Part shown: positions 27,660 to 36,958 of the stretch, one piece after another
Layout: every line of letters begins with the position of its first letter
How positions within the stretch are numbered: position 1 is the stretch's first letter
Position numbers and translations under genes: made by a program
Notes under the pieces: model-generated
Told to the model about the DNA's origin: nothing
Seen by the model: the letters and a program-made list of their open reading frames with translations, nothing else
The model's database searches: none
Assembly: GCA_023212695.1 (NCBI GenBank)
Contig: JALCCG010000038.1
Coordinates: forward strand, 49,868 to 113,867
DNA: 64,000 nucleotides
Direction: 5' to 3'
DNA from: Sporisorium sorghi
Lineage: Eukaryota; Basidiomycota; Ustilaginomycetes; Ustilaginales; Ustilaginaceae

Positions 27660-30600
27660 ATGGCTGCTTCACCACAGCCATCGGTCTTTGTCGACCTCAC
27701 CGCGGACGATGATTCCCTCTCCGAGCTGTCGGACGCACCCGCATCCGCATCCACCTCTTCCTCGTCATCTAAACCCAAATCCAAGTCCAAGTCCACTTCC
27801 AAGTCAGCATCCACATCCAAAAGCGCTGGCTCGAGTCTCAAGAAATCAGCTTCAACTTCCAATGTTACCGCCACCAAACCACAAACCAAATCCAAAGCAT
27901 CAACATCGAATTCGAACGGTACCGCAAAGCCCAAAGCGAGAAAGTCGGAACCCATCCCTGCCTCCAACACCAACGGACAGCTCGCCGAATCTAGCAACGC
28001 AAACGGAAAGGGCAAGCAAGATGCCACCGAGGCCACCCGTGCCGCGCCTTCACGCTCAGCCCCCATCAGCGACGTCGTGCGAGCACGCACCCACGTCAAT
28101 ACCGAAGGCGGCCCACTGAAACTTTGTCATCAGCATCACAGGAACTGCAACGGCCCTCTGCTAGAGTGCACCTTCATGCGAGCTCCCGGAAAGCGCTGTC
28201 AGGGCCGCTTCTGCTTTTCTGCCCTCAAGCGCCTCTACGATCAGGACCCGGAGACCATCGTCAAGTCGAATCGCATGATGATCAACCCAGCAGAGCACTG
28301 TCCGCCTTCGGAGGCAAAGTACGCCTGGAAGTGTCCTCGCTGCCGTGGCAAGTGTCTCTGCTCTGCCTGCCGCAAAGCCGCCGGTCTCGAACCACTCGGT
28401 AGGCCGTTCGGGGCTCCCAAGCAGGCCAAGGCCGCTCCCTCTGACGGCAGCCCAGCCGATGCCAGCGAGACGAAGCCCAAAAAGGCAAAATCCAAAGCGG
28501 GTGTTACAAACGGCTCAGCAGCTGAGACCGCCACCGCCACCGCGACCACGAGCAACAAATCAACAGCCAAGGCCAAACCCAAAGATCGCAACATCGCCGA
28601 AGCTGTGGCAGCAGCGCAAAAGCAAAACGGCAAAGGCAAGGCAAAGTCGTCCAACAAGCCAAGCGACGACGACGACGACGTCGATCAAGGCAACCAAGAC
28701 GATGGCATCTCCACACCTCCTCCCCCAGGCAGCAGCAGTAAACCAGCACCCAAAAAGACGCTCGCGAGCCTTCTCTCCACCACCGCCGTCCGAGCACCCG
28801 CCTTCAAACCGCTCAAGCCACCCGCAGAGGTCGCACCTCCCGTGTTCGAAGTCATCCCCACCAAGTTGCCCGAAGAAAACATGCGCGCTCGCATGTGGAT
28901 CTACGAATCCATGGTGCGCTTCGACAAGTTTGGCCTCAACCGCGGCGTGCTCTCGCAGCTCGACAAGTTCGAGCACTGGACGCACAGCATGGCGCAGGAC
29001 ATGCTCGCTTGCCTGCTCAAGACCGTGGCGGGCATGTCCAACATCGAAAAGGGACAGCCCACCAAGCCCTTTGTGAAAGCGATCACCGCATTTCGCACGC
29101 ATGGCAAGAACTTGCAGCGCGGCGAACCGTGGTCCGCGGCCACCGAGCTGCTCTCCATCTTTGGGTGCCCACGCACTCCTCTGGCCTACGTGGAGCACGA
29201 CATTCCCGTCGAGGTCGAGGCTGCCGCTGCCCGCTCGCCCTCGCCTCCAGCCGCGCGCGTTACTCGTGCTCGCAGGGCGAAGGAGAGCAACCGATACGAG
29301 ATTGCGCGTCAGCGCTCTATGCTGGATCAGTGGGAGGAGGACGAGTTTGGCGAGACGGTCGGCGACGAGGAAGACGACGACGAGGATGCCTTGCCCAGCA
29401 AGCGTCGACGCGCCACCACAAAAAACAAGTCGATCTACGTCTATGATGATCCCAGCGACGACGACGAGAGCATGGCTGATCCAGATGACAGCGCACGCAG
29501 TCGTCGATCAGGCCGCAACCGTAAGCCCGTCGAAAAGGAGCCCGCCCCTGAAGTCCGACTCACGGGGCGACAGCAGGCGATCAAGTTGCAGCAGGAGCAG
29601 CAAAAGGAGGAGAAAAAGGCCGCCGCCGAAAAGCAGCGACAGGAAGGGGAAATCTCTCGCAAACGTCGCCCAAGCACCAACGGCACTGCAAGCGATGGCT
29701 CCGACGAAGATGACGATGGCGTTCAAAGGAACGGTCACGGCCACAAGAAGCGCCGCAGACTGACGGCAGGCAGCTCGGATGACGAAACCGACTCTGAGAA
29801 TGATGCCGACGCAGACCAGAGTCGCGACAAGGAGCGTCACGACGCAAACTCCATCAGCACCCACGACGATCAGGCTGGCGAGCAAGCTGAGCATGAGAGT
29901 CCCGACCTCGAGACCAAAGTGTCGGTGCTCAGCGCGCTCATCGACGCGGCCGTCATGACTGACAGCGTCGCAGAGGAGCTCAAGACGGCGACCGAGAGCA
30001 TGGCGGCCATGGATCGCACGCACAAGGCGGCCAACATTGAGATGGAGAAGGAGATCGTCGAGGAGCTCGCCGAGCTCAACAAGCGCGCGCCGAGCATCGT
30101 CTCCCCCGAGTATCAGAAGTGGAAGGCCGAGAAGGCGACGCTGGAGCAGGACCACGCATGGCGCAGGCAGGATGCGCGCGTGACGAGCGAGCTGGCGCTG
30201 GATACGCACGCACTGCGCACTGGACCACTCGGATACGATGTCGACGGACGCGAGTATTGGCACCTGCGCGAGTATCAGGAGCGCATGCCCAAGTATACCG
30301 AGGGAAGGTACGCGTGGTGTCTGGTTGTGTTGGGACGAGCCTTTTCCGTGGATCCGAACCAGGCTCAAGAGGGGGAGGAAGCCAAGGAGGAGGAAGGCGA
30401 CGCGAATGGCAAATCAGAGAAGGGTAATGACGAGACAAAAGACGAGGCCGACGACAGTGGTCTGACCTCGCTCGACGCTTCCATCGACGACGCCAAGGCC
30501 GAGGTCGAGAGCGAGAGCGAGGCCAAGGATATCAAGCTGGGACTACCGACTTCGCTTCAGGATGGCGACTCTGCACGCATCTGCATGGGCGCCAACGATC

Positions 30601-30935
30601 CGGCGACGATCAAGACGCTGATCGACTACACTCGCTTCCGAATGGAGCGAGTCGAGTACGAAGAGAACGTGTCGATGCAAAAACGCGAGAAGGCAGCTCG
30701 TTTGGCAAAAGAAGGCGGCAGCGGCGGTGAGGATGGATCGCGAGCATCGTCGCCTGTGGATGGCGAGGGCGAGGGCGAGGGTAGGAATGGAGAGAGCATG
30801 TACAGCATTCGCAAGGCCAAGCAGATGCTCAAGGAGACGCAGGAGGAGCGACGCAAGCAGGTGGAAAAGCTGGTGAAGCGGCTCAACAAGTCGAAGGAGT
30901 ACTTTGCCTGGCACCGCGAGGAGGTGGCTCCCTGA
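27660..30935 (+). CDS. zf-4CXXC_R1 zinc-finger chromatin protein with DDT/WHIM-like regions
   Basis: 1091 residues, single exon, ATG at 27660 in a Kozak-like context (GCCATGG). Near the N-terminus VFVDLTADDD resembles a SUMO-interacting motif. Residues about 154-245 hold a cysteine-rich domain (LCHQHHRNC, GKRCQGRFCFSALKRLY, WKCPRCRGKCLCSACRK) typical of zf-4CXXC_R1, the CDCA7/JPO1-type domain, with the first CHQC altered to CHQHH. Residues about 407-485 (RARMWIYESMVRFDKFGLN) are helical and DDT-like, and a C-terminal block (GPLGYDVDGREYWHL, about 856) matches WHIM motifs of ISWI-partner proteins. The rest is Lys/Ser/Asp/Glu-rich with nuclear-localisation-like runs (KKRRRL) and ends in a coiled coil. 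I infer a nuclear role in nucleosome remodelling; the partner is unknown. Confidence 0.82.
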   Translation: MAASPQPSVFVDLTADDDSLSELSDAPASASTSSSSSKPKSKSKSTSKSASTSKSAGSSLKKSASTSNVTATKPQTKSKASTSNSNGTAKPKARKSEPIPASNTNGQLAESSNANGKGKQDATEATRAAPSRSAPISDVVRARTHVNTEGGPLKLCHQHHRNCNGPLLECTFMRAPGKRCQGRFCFSALKRLYDQDPETIVKSNRMMINPAEHCPPSEAKYAWKCPRCRGKCLCSACRKAAGLEPLGRPFGAPKQAKAAPSDGSPADASETKPKKAKSKAGVTNGSAAETATATATTSNKSTAKAKPKDRNIAEAVAAAQKQNGKGKAKSSNKPSDDDDDVDQGNQDDGISTPPPPGSSSKPAPKKTLASLLSTTAVRAPAFKPLKPPAEVAPPVFEVIPTKLPEENMRARMWIYESMVRFDKFGLNRGVLSQLDKFEHWTHSMAQDMLACLLKTVAGMSNIEKGQPTKPFVKAITAFRTHGKNLQRGEPWSAATELLSIFGCPRTPLAYVEHDIPVEVEAAAARSPSPPAARVTRARRAKESNRYEIARQRSMLDQWEEDEFGETVGDEEDDDEDALPSKRRRATTKNKSIYVYDDPSDDDESMADPDDSARSRRSGRNRKPVEKEPAPEVRLTGRQQAIKLQQEQQKEEKKAAAEKQRQEGEISRKRRPSTNGTASDGSDEDDDGVQRNGHGHKKRRRLTAGSSDDETDSENDADADQSRDKERHDANSISTHDDQAGEQAEHESPDLETKVSVLSALIDAAVMTDSVAEELKTATESMAAMDRTHKAANIEMEKEIVEELAELNKRAPSIVSPEYQKWKAEKATLEQDHAWRRQDARVTSELALDTHALRTGPLGYDVDGREYWHLREYQERMPKYTEGRYAWCLVVLGRAFSVDPNQAQEGEEAKEEEGDANGKSEKGNDETKDEADDSGLTSLDASIDDAKAEVESESEAKDIKLGLPTSLQDGDSARICMGANDPATIKTLIDYTRFRMERVEYEENVSMQKREKAARLAKEGGSGGEDGSRASSPVDGEGEGEGRNGESMYSIRKAKQMLKETQEERRKQVEKLVKRLNKSKEYFAWHREEVAP

Positions 30936-32247
30936 CCAGCGTCTTTTATCTCGCTTGAATGCTATTCTGCATGAGCTGCTCATTGATTTTGTATGCGCAT
31001 GACCGAGTTTTCGGGAAGCTGAGCTTGTGAAAGGTGGACGACGGCATTCTTCATGTGACTTGGGCCTGGAGAGCCAAACTCAGCGATCGTCGTTGAAAGT
31101 TGTTGGCGAGGTGTCGAAAGTGCGGGGAAAAGAGAAAGGGTCTCGTAGACGGTGACCCTTGAATCGCGTTGAAGAGGAGGAGGATGACGTCGACGAACGT
31201 TGTCGTGGGTGCGCGAAATTGGAACCGCGCTTTTGCCGATAGAAGGAGTCAGCACGGCATGCGAAACAGGGTCAGCACGCGGCACGGCACCGCTCGAGAG
31301 TTGAGGTCTGCAGAGGTTGATCAACACTCGCAAGCAAGTGGTAGCACAATGTAAGCTCACAGCGTGTGGTTGATCGACGACTGTCAGCGGAGGAAAGGAA
31401 GCAAGCGGGAGGAAGATTTGTGTTGAAGAAAGAGAGCCAGCTTGCTGATCCCGCTGCTCGTTGATCGCATTGCATCGCAAATTCGGATCTGCAGCGAATC
31501 ACAAGAAGGCAAGGCACGCCTCTATCGCATCGAGCATCACCAATCAGCTTGCTTCAGCCGTATCAATCGACGTGCAGCTCAACACACGTCCGCTTGCATG
31601 TCTAGCATTCGCCTCTTCGCTCTGTCCGTAAGGATGCCGTTTGCAGAGAGAGAGAATCATAAGCAATCTGACGGTGATGCCGTCGTCGAATGTTGTGAGC
31701 TGAGAGGTTGAGCTTGAATTTCGTTTCAGGGCCTTATTTTTTCGGCTCTCCCGCTGAGTGACTCGTTTGTGTGCCATTCAAGCTGCACGGCGCTTCCTCC
31801 AAGGTTGCAAGTTGGTGGGTCGCTTGCTTGTGTGTGGGACCTTCTTTTTGCGTGCTTCCGGCTGTCGGATCCACTTTCGGCAACAGTTGCGCGTGTGTGT
31901 GAGCCCACAGCCTTGCATGCAAGGTTTCTGTCGCAATCGTCTTACAAAATGGTGTCCTGCAAAGGAGCAAGCAAGGAGACAGAAGAAGGCGCAAGACGCC
32001 GGTGCAGTGACAAATGTGACTGACTGACTGACTGGCTGGCTGACTGACGACCGGAAAATCCGAACAAGTCGGCTTCACTCCGAAAAAGAGAGAGATGAGT
32101 GCGATTTTGCTGCTGTTGCTGCTACTTAGATGCCTGTCCCAAGACGTCGGGGGAGTCAGCAGCAGCAGCAGCAACCCTTCCGCGCGTCTCGACCCTTGCT
32201 GCTTCTCCAAAGAGAGAAAAAGAGAGAGAGCGGCTACAAGCCATCGC

Positions 32248-32279
<32 letters not shown>

Positions 32280-32877
32280 AAATTTAAAATTTAAGCCGCC
32301 ATACAGAAGTGAAAGCAGCCGTCCCGCCCGTGTGTGCCTTTGTGCTTTTCTTCCTTTTGAGCGTGTGACAACGACGACGTCGGACTGAATCCGCATTCAA
32401 AGCTGTGAATGAGAACAGCTTCTCCTCTTCCTCCTTCTCGCTCTCTTCCTGCTTATCATCACTGGCTTGCTTCCCGACCATCACCACCAATCGACGCAGC
32501 TCAGCAATCGGCTCAGCAATCAGCAGCCAATCACCGCCTCCACCAATCGATCACTGCTGCTCTCAAATGGCCTCTCTCTTCTAGGCGACAATCGTCTTGA
32601 CCTTCAAACCGCATACATCCTACTCACTCTCTCTCCTTCGCTAGTCGCCCGCGTTGCCGCTGCTGCACACCTTCTTTCTCGATGTCAGGCGTCTTTGGTC
32701 AAGGTTGCCGATACACTAGCTTTCAAGACACCAGCCACTGCTCGACAACCTCTTCCATCTCTTTGTCTTAGTCTATTCCTCAGGAAGGATTCACGTTCAG
32801 TCTACTTGCATCGCCACACCTCCAGCGCAGCTTCCGCTTCCACTCGGGCGAGTGGGCTGCATCCATAGCACTCCGCC
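30936..32877. other. 1.9-kb intergenic region upstream of TSC1, no supported gene
   Basis: This holds only short ORFs. Visible structure includes a TGAC/TGGC tandem repeat (32019-32049), a CAG run near 32158-32178, a 29-bp poly(T) tract (32248-32276) and a CAAT/CTCAGCAAT-rich stretch near 32490-32550. The right end must contain the TSC1 promoter and leader. Confidence 0.5.
32248..32276. repeat. 29-bp poly(T) tract upstream of TSC1
   Basis: Uninterrupted T run about 600 bp upstream of the TSC1 ATG. Confidence 0.85.
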
Positions 32878-35800
32878 ATGCCGCCCCCGTCCTTCTCCCA
32901 CCAGACCGCTGTGGTCTTGCCCAGGGCCATCCAGTCCTGGCTCAAGGACATCATCTCCAAGATCAGATCCGCACTCTTGGCTACAGATGAAGCAAAACGG
33001 CATTCCATCCTCAGCGCCATCGAGACCGCCGTCGAAGAGCAGGCCCAGTCCCTCCAGGCGGCTGCTCAGGCCGACGAGGGCAACCATCCAGCCGCAGCGG
33101 GTCCCTCCCCCACCGCTCAGATCAGGTCGCAGATCTCGCTTCGCATCAACGATGCCCTCCAAAACATGCTCCAGTCCGACCTCGAGACACGCCAAGCAGA
33201 CAAGCTCCCCGCCTTGGTCGACGTGCTTTTCGTGGCAATGCCTCTGCTCGGATCCACCTCCATCGTAATGGAATGGTGGGATCTTGTCCTGTGTCCTCTC
33301 CTCAAGAACGCTTCCGTCCAGAACATCACCGCCAATCGCGCACGCGAGCTTGTCGTTCGCGCCATGGTCGCAGCTCCCACCACCGCCTACGAAGACGAGC
33401 CCTCTCCCACAGCCATTTGGCCCGCTCCTGCATCCGCCGAATCATCGTCTGCAGACTCACCCGGTCTCGGCACAAGCCCACGAAGAGCTCGCGCAGTGCC
33501 ATACCCTATGTCGGCCGCTGCTCCTCTTTCCTCTTCGTCGCCCTCCCGCCAGCAGCAACGAAGCACTTCTCAAAACATAGCATCAGGACCCGGCAGTCGT
33601 TCTGCATCTGTCGGATCGCGACAGGACACCTTTCGACGTTTCACGCAGCGCATCCTCGACCTCTACCTTGCCGAGGCTGCGCACGAGAATCAACAGATCA
33701 GCTCAGAAGAGGCCTTGCATCGAGCACAGAGAAGGTCGAGCGCTTCCGATGTTCACAAAACCTCCTCAGGCGGCCCTGGTAGCAGCACCAGCGCCGCCGG
33801 CTCCGGCTCCGGCTCTGCCTCTGCAGCCAATGACCGCGAGCACATCGTCGTTCGAGACCTCAGCCAAAGCCACGTGCTCAGAGATCCCGGCGCCATCGTA
33901 TGGAAAGGCAATCTCGAGTCCATCCTCTTGGTCTACAGCAACGAAAAGCCAAAGGAGTTCTTCCACCACATTGCCGAGTCCTTTAGCGATCCAACCGCGC
34001 GTGTCCCGCTCCTCTTTCTGCTGTCCACCTTTTTGCGTCTCTACCCCATCCACGCCTACCACATCACCTCGACCGCGCTGCCCCGCATGCTCATGCTCTC
34101 GCTCCAGCTCGACACTTCCACCACCTGCGTCTCGCTCGGCGTCACTGCCCTGATCATGCTCATCCCGCACATCCCCAACTGGATCGCTAATGGAGGCGCC
34201 GGCGGACTCCCTACGCTGCTCAGCATCTTTGCCCGCATCGTCGATTGGCGCCGTCTGGGCCACGGCTGGGAGTCGCGCGTCGGCGACGATCCCGACCTCC
34301 AACAGATGCGCAGAGAGAAGGACGAAGAGTTCAGCGAGATCGAGCGTCTCGGCAAGCGCCTCAACATCAAGCCCGCGCTGCGCTGGAACAGGCTCGAGTC
34401 GAGCTTTGACACCACCATGTCGACGCCCCCTAACGCCGAGCACCTCTTCACTTTTCTGTATGGCCTCTATCCGTGCAACGTCATCCGCTTCCTGCGCTCG
34501 CCCATCGACTACCTGCGCAAAGCCTCGTTCGACAGCCCCTTTGAGGGTCCGTGGGAGGACATGATGGATGAGGTGGCCGTCCAGAACCGCTCTGGTCCCA
34601 TCTTGCGTCGACACACGATCCATCCCTCCATCATCACCATGGACGCCGAGACCGAGCTCACCGACAAGCAACGCTGGCTCGACCATGACTCGGCTGACAT
34701 CAACGCCGAGTGTCTGGGTCTTTTCCTCGGCAAGTGGCACGACGTCAACTCGGCGCACATTGTACACGCCGAGAGCCAACGTCGCGGCTCGCTCAACCAT
34801 GAAGCGCACGACGACGAGACCGCCTCGGTGTTTTCGTCCGAGGCCAGGCTGGGTCCGTTTGATATGGACCGACGACGCAGCGCCGCCGCTCTCATGCATC
34901 CCTTTTCGCCCAGTGGCTCGGCGAGTCGACACTACCAAAAGGTGCCCGGCTCGGTCAACCCGGACGATATCCTGTTGACCTATGCGTCGCTGCGTTCCGG
35001 TGCACCGCTCACCTCGACCACGGCTGCCGTCGAGGCGGCCAGCATCAGCGCACAGCCCACTGCGATTGGGTTTGGCGCCGCAACCCAGCCCATGACGGCA
35101 GCTGCCCAGCGATTGGACGAGTCGAACGCCGCCGCACCAACACCGTCTATGGCGACACAGGCACGCGCAGCAGGTGGAATGACGGCGAGCGGCACACTCT
35201 CGAGGCTCATGCCTGCTGCTAGCGCCGCTGCCGCCGCCACTCCGGCCATGGTGACGGCCATGGGCAGTTCGAGTGCTTCGCATGTGCCCATGTCCATGCC
35301 CGCTTCTCCAGCTACGCACGCTTCTCTGGCACGCATCCGCTCGCGTTCGGGGTCTTTGTCGTCGTTGCAGTCGGGTCACCATTCCTCGGGCCCCGCGACG
35401 CCCACCTCGCCCACATCCACCGCAAGACATCCACTCGCGTCGAGCCATTTGGCTTCAGATCCACTGACACCCCAGCACGCGTCCGCATCGACGAGCGAAA
35501 AGGCGTTTCTGGCGATTCCATCGTACGATACGACGATGCCCACCGCGGCTGCACACAGCGTCGGCAGCGATGCGTCGGTCATCTCGTTGCTGCAGCGAGA
35601 GAATCTGCTGCTTCGGAACGAGCTCAACTTTGAGCTTTATCTCAAAGAGCAGCATCTGCGACACATTGGACGTCTGCATCGCGAAAAGGTGACCGATACC
35701 GCGCTCGAAGCCGAGCGCCAGAACTTGTATCACACGGTGCGCACGTTGCGCGCGTCCAACGCAGCGCAGCACGCCGAGCTGGAGCGATGTCGTGCCGAAG

Positions 35801-36570
35801 CGGCTGCCACCAAGGCGCGGCACGTGCAGTGGGAGGCGGACCTCAACAACAAGCTCAAGGCGTACCGCGAGGAGCGCAAGGCGTGGACGACGGAAGCACG
35901 CCAGCTGAAAGCGCAGTCCGAGGAGGATACGGCCAACATTGCGTCGCTCACGCGTCAGCTCGAGGAGTCCGGTGCGCAGCTGTTTGAGCTCAAGACCAAG
36001 ATGGAGTCGGACGAGCCACGTTTGGCCAAGTTGGAGCAGTACGAGGCCAAGATTGCGCAGTTGACGGAATGCTTGGCGTACTGGGACAACGATGTGCTCA
36101 AGTACGAGCAGCAGAGGCGCGAGATGGAGAAGCTGCTCAACAAGTGGGACGAGATGGCATATTTGGTGGAAGCGACCGAGGCGACGTTGAGCGAGGTGGA
36201 GGCCAAGTGTGGGATGGTGGAGGCGGAGAATGAGAGGTTGCGGGGCGAGTTGGAGGTTGCGTTTGGCAGTGTGAGGGTGTTGAAGGAGGAGAAGGCGAGG
36301 TTAGTTGTGGAGGGGGAGCCGAGGAGTCGACAGGCGTTGAAGGAGGTGGGTGAGTTGGAGAAAGAGAGGGACGAGTTGAGGGGGCACAACGAGAGGTTGA
36401 GTGCCGAGGTGCTCGAGTTGAAGGCGAGGGTGGAGGCGGCGGGGCTGGTTGCAGGGGCGGAGAATGGCGAGTATAGTACCGCGAATGGTCCGCATGGCAG
36501 TACGGGCTTGGCGGCGAGCGTGAGTCAGGAGCAGGCGGATGCGGATGTGCCGCCGCTGGATGCGCAGTAG
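32878..36570 (+). CDS. TSC1: Hamartin (Tsc1), subunit of the TSC GTPase-activating complex
   Basis: 1230 residues, single exon, ATG at 32878 (CGCCATGCC). The N-terminal half is the helical hamartin core with HEAT-like segments (PKEFFHHIAESFSDPTARVP, LLFLLSTFLRLYPIHAYHI, ALIMLIPHIPNWI; about residues 360-440). A Ser/Ala/Thr-rich linker follows. From about 900 to 1175 there is a long coiled coil that opens with the family signature LLRNELNFELYLKEQHLRHI and GRLHREKVTDT. Tsc1 stabilises Tsc2, the GAP for Rheb, and so restrains TORC1 in response to nutrients. Length is close to human hamartin (1164). Tsc2 is not in this window. It converges on DPL1, with 388 bp between. Confidence 0.92.
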   Translation: MPPPSFSHQTAVVLPRAIQSWLKDIISKIRSALLATDEAKRHSILSAIETAVEEQAQSLQAAAQADEGNHPAAAGPSPTAQIRSQISLRINDALQNMLQSDLETRQADKLPALVDVLFVAMPLLGSTSIVMEWWDLVLCPLLKNASVQNITANRARELVVRAMVAAPTTAYEDEPSPTAIWPAPASAESSSADSPGLGTSPRRARAVPYPMSAAAPLSSSSPSRQQQRSTSQNIASGPGSRSASVGSRQDTFRRFTQRILDLYLAEAAHENQQISSEEALHRAQRRSSASDVHKTSSGGPGSSTSAAGSGSGSASAANDREHIVVRDLSQSHVLRDPGAIVWKGNLESILLVYSNEKPKEFFHHIAESFSDPTARVPLLFLLSTFLRLYPIHAYHITSTALPRMLMLSLQLDTSTTCVSLGVTALIMLIPHIPNWIANGGAGGLPTLLSIFARIVDWRRLGHGWESRVGDDPDLQQMRREKDEEFSEIERLGKRLNIKPALRWNRLESSFDTTMSTPPNAEHLFTFLYGLYPCNVIRFLRSPIDYLRKASFDSPFEGPWEDMMDEVAVQNRSGPILRRHTIHPSIITMDAETELTDKQRWLDHDSADINAECLGLFLGKWHDVNSAHIVHAESQRRGSLNHEAHDDETASVFSSEARLGPFDMDRRRSAAALMHPFSPSGSASRHYQKVPGSVNPDDILLTYASLRSGAPLTSTTAAVEAASISAQPTAIGFGAATQPMTAAAQRLDESNAAAPTPSMATQARAAGGMTASGTLSRLMPAASAAAAATPAMVTAMGSSSASHVPMSMPASPATHASLARIRSRSGSLSSLQSGHHSSGPATPTSPTSTARHPLASSHLASDPLTPQHASASTSEKAFLAIPSYDTTMPTAAAHSVGSDASVISLLQRENLLLRNELNFELYLKEQHLRHIGRLHREKVTDTALEAERQNLYHTVRTLRASNAAQHAELERCRAEAAATKARHVQWEADLNNKLKAYREERKAWTTEARQLKAQSEEDTANIASLTRQLEESGAQLFELKTKMESDEPRLAKLEQYEAKIAQLTECLAYWDNDVLKYEQQRREMEKLLNKWDEMAYLVEATEATLSEVEAKCGMVEAENERLRGELEVAFGSVRVLKEEKARLVVEGEPRSRQALKEVGELEKERDELRGHNERLSAEVLELKARVEAAGLVAGAENGEYSTANGPHGSTGLAASVSQEQADADVPPLDAQ

Positions 36571-36958
36571 CAGTGGAGAGTTGAGAAATGTCATGGTTTT
36601 ATCGATCAAGCGGAGAAGGGAGTGTGTCGTGGGTGGTGTGAGGTTGAGGTGTTGAGGGTGAATGAGACGAGGGGCATGACGGGATCATGTGAGTCACTGT
36701 AGCGAGTGTAGACCACGGCGTTGGGTGTGGTTCCCCGTGGACGACAGGAGCGTCTTAGACACGGACATCACTCATCGCACGCTTGTCGTTCAATGTCGAC
36801 GCCTCTCACACCTGTTTCCGTGCACCCTGCTCCGCAAAGTGGAACCATCACCCACGAAGACCACACATACCCTCAAACACACACCCTCCGGCAGAATGCG
36901 AACAATCAAATGCAAAACAAACATCGACAAGCGGTATGTACAGACTCCATCCTCTCCG
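36571..36958. other. Intergenic region between convergent TSC1 and DPL1
   Basis: 388 bp holding the two 3' untranslated regions. I see no gene or repeat in it. Confidence 0.5.

Noticed and set aside
33766..35448. 560-residue minus-strand open frame over TSC1
   Set aside because: Antisense shadow of the hamartin gene without any domain.
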